From an uncultured Ruminococcus sp. (GTDB lineage Bacteria > Bacillota > Clostridia > Oscillospirales > Ruminococcaceae), in NCBI GenBank assembly GCA_947175975.1, contig CAMWOX010000098.1:1-6311 (forward strand): a DNA stretch of 6,311 nucleotides, in the 5' to 3' direction. Below are positions 5,522 through 6,311 of the stretch, in pieces; positions within the stretch are counted from its first letter, which is position 1; each line of letters starts with the position of its first letter. The position numbers and the translations under genes are program-made. The notes beneath the pieces were generated by a model. It was given only the letters and a program-made list of their open reading frames with translations. It did not search any database and had not been told where the DNA came from.

Positions 5522-5914
5522 TTAATAAAATGCTTTAAAATTTCTTAGTATTCCAGTTTCATTTTCATCATTGGGTACATAACAACTCCCCAAAACAATA
5601 TTTTTTGGCTTATTTGTATTTAAGCATTCTTGAATTGTTTGAATTTTTTTGTCTAGTGACATGCCAATATATTCTATGTCCCAACTTATGGTATCTCCAA
5701 ATGTGTCAGTATATTTTCTTTCCAGTGTAGATACAATTTTTAATTTTTCCTCAAATTCTGGTGTTACTTCCAGAGAACAGCCTAGAATGGTTTCCATTCC
5801 TTTTATAAACTTTTCAAATGATTCATCACTTATTTTTTCATCTGCAATATCATTTTGTTTTTCAGTTGGAATGTTATCAAGAAGTTTAAAAAGTTCATCA
5901 AATTCATTCTCCAT
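5522..5914 (-). CDS. Unrecognised small acidic protein, candidate immunity protein
   Basis: A 130-residue, very acidic protein that I do not recognise. The N-terminal half is helical and Glu/Asp/Lys-rich (FDELFKLLDNIPTEKQND, then SFEKFIKGMETILGCSLEVTPEFEEKLKIV). The second half has DTISWDIEYIGMSLDKKIQTIQECL and a beta-rich end (NIVLGSCYVPND, then ETGILRNF). No signal peptide or membrane segment is visible, so it should be cytoplasmic. ATG 5912-5914 has an AAGGTG site about nine bases upstream, and the gap to the preceding stop is 20 bases. The gene shares the strong AT bias and late-operon strand of the upstream toxin-like fragment, and a terminator-like hairpin follows it. This layout is that of an immunity gene behind a phage-borne polymorphic toxin. 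The immunity role is inference from context only. Confidence 0.75.
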   Translation of the reverse strand: MENEFDELFKLLDNIPTEKQNDIADEKISDESFEKFIKGMETILGCSLEVTPEFEEKLKIVSTLERKYTDTFGDTISWDIEYIGMSLDKKIQTIQECLNTNKPKNIVLGSCYVPNDENETGILRNFKAFY

Positions 5915-5934
5915 GATACAATCACCTTCTTTCC

Positions 5935-6311
5935 TTATGTATTAAAATAATCTAAAAAAGCTTTATAAGCATTAGGAAATATTTCTTGATATACTCTTAT
6001 TTTTACCTTATCGTTTCTTATTGTTGCTTCAAAAAAATGTGCAAATGTCTCAGCAGGTAAATTTTCTTCATTTTCCCAATACCTATCATCATGTGTGCAT
6101 TTTCCTTTTATTTTTCCTTTCGTAATACCTGAAATTATGTCTGATAACTGTTTTGCATCACTAAAAAGCCTATTCCATTTGGCATTCCATTCTTCTTTAC
6201 TCAAGTAACTATTTGAAAATTTAAAATTTTCAAAATCCTCTTTCAAAATCTTTAAAAAGCTTTTTTTATCATAATCTACAAGTTCTATTAAATCAATATA
6301 ATGTCCTAATT
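5935..6311 (-). CDS. C-terminal fragment of a phage minor head-type protein with zinc-metallopeptidase-like toxin domain
   Basis: The frame is open to the window edge, so the N-terminus is missing; 124 residues are visible. They begin LGHYIDLIELVDYD, and the two bases before them (AA) fit the end of a GAA codon, so the motif was probably HELGHYID, the HExxH zinc site of metallopeptidases. Residues 73-87 give HDDRYWENEENLPAE, followed by TFAHFFEA, resembling the H-x-x-x-YW ... E-x-FA pattern of toxin-type metallopeptidases, where the Glu is a likely third zinc ligand. The end FPNAYKAFLDYF is typical of this domain at the C-terminus of phage minor head (MuF) proteins. A TTG at 6244-6246 is not the true start, since conserved sequence lies upstream of it. 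The region is much more AT-rich than the capsid genes, as expected for exchangeable cargo. The MuF part itself lies outside the window and is inferred. Confidence 0.68.
   Translation of the reverse strand, partial: LGHYIDLIELVDYDKKSFLKILKEDFENFKFSNSYLSKEEWNAKWNRLFSDAKQLSDIISGITKGKIKGKCTHDDRYWENEENLPAETFAHFFEATIRNDKVKIRVYQEIFPNAYKAFLDYFNT

Noticed and set aside
5935..6246. Standalone 103-residue gene starting at TTG 6246
   Set aside because: The frame is open to the window edge and the conserved LGHYID motif lies upstream of that TTG, so it is a fragment of a longer protein.
1..6311. General reassignment of TAA to a sense codon
   Set aside because: Several genes here end in TAA with the next gene's start directly following or overlapping, so TAA works as a stop in this genome.

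Overview
The window is a compact run of phage structural genes, all read from the minus strand, so biological 5' to 3' runs from high to low coordinates. Gene order, family resemblances, strong GGAGG/AGGTGA ribosome sites and 4-8 base gene overlaps point to a temperate siphovirus or prophage of a low-to-mid GC Bacillota host. An Oscillospiraceae/Ruminococcus-type gut clostridium is my best guess, from the look of the proteins and the CGG/GGA codon use; this is inference. Both ends of the window cut through a gene.

Right end (5522-6311): two AT-rich genes unlike the rest. The first (5935-6311) is the C-terminal piece of a larger protein and is open to the edge. Its visible part begins LGHYID, and the two preceding bases fit a GAA codon, so it looks like an HELGH zinc-metallopeptidase motif, with a possible third ligand in AETFAHFFEA. 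Its position just upstream of the scaffold gene is where phages carry the minor head (MuF) protein, which in many temperate phages ends in a variable toxin domain. The second gene (5522-5914), 20 bases downstream, is a small acidic protein that I do not recognise. It sits where the cognate immunity protein of such a toxin would be. The pair is the most interesting part of the window.

At 5453-5490 an intrinsic-terminator-like hairpin, which pairs fully only in minus-strand RNA, separates this cargo from the morphogenesis genes.

Head and neck (2391-5423): GP20-like scaffold, major capsid protein, a 22-residue basic micro-protein, head-tail connector, head-closure-like protein, minor capsid 2-like protein and tail-terminator-like (minor capsid 3) protein. 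Tail (1-2398): tail tube with a C-terminal cadherin-like beta-sandwich decoration, a DUF6673-like small tail assembly chaperone, a Gp15-family second chaperone, and the start of the tape measure protein. The tape measure reading frame has a TAA at 60-62, but recognisable homology (NTNIQQLGDAYK) continues in the same frame to the window edge. This indicates a nonsense mutation or a sequence error close to a contig end.

The genes form one late-operon assembly line: scaffold and capsid build the prohead, connector/closure/terminator proteins join head and tail, and chaperones plus tape measure template the tube. I saw no tRNA, CRISPR array, insertion sequence or attachment site.
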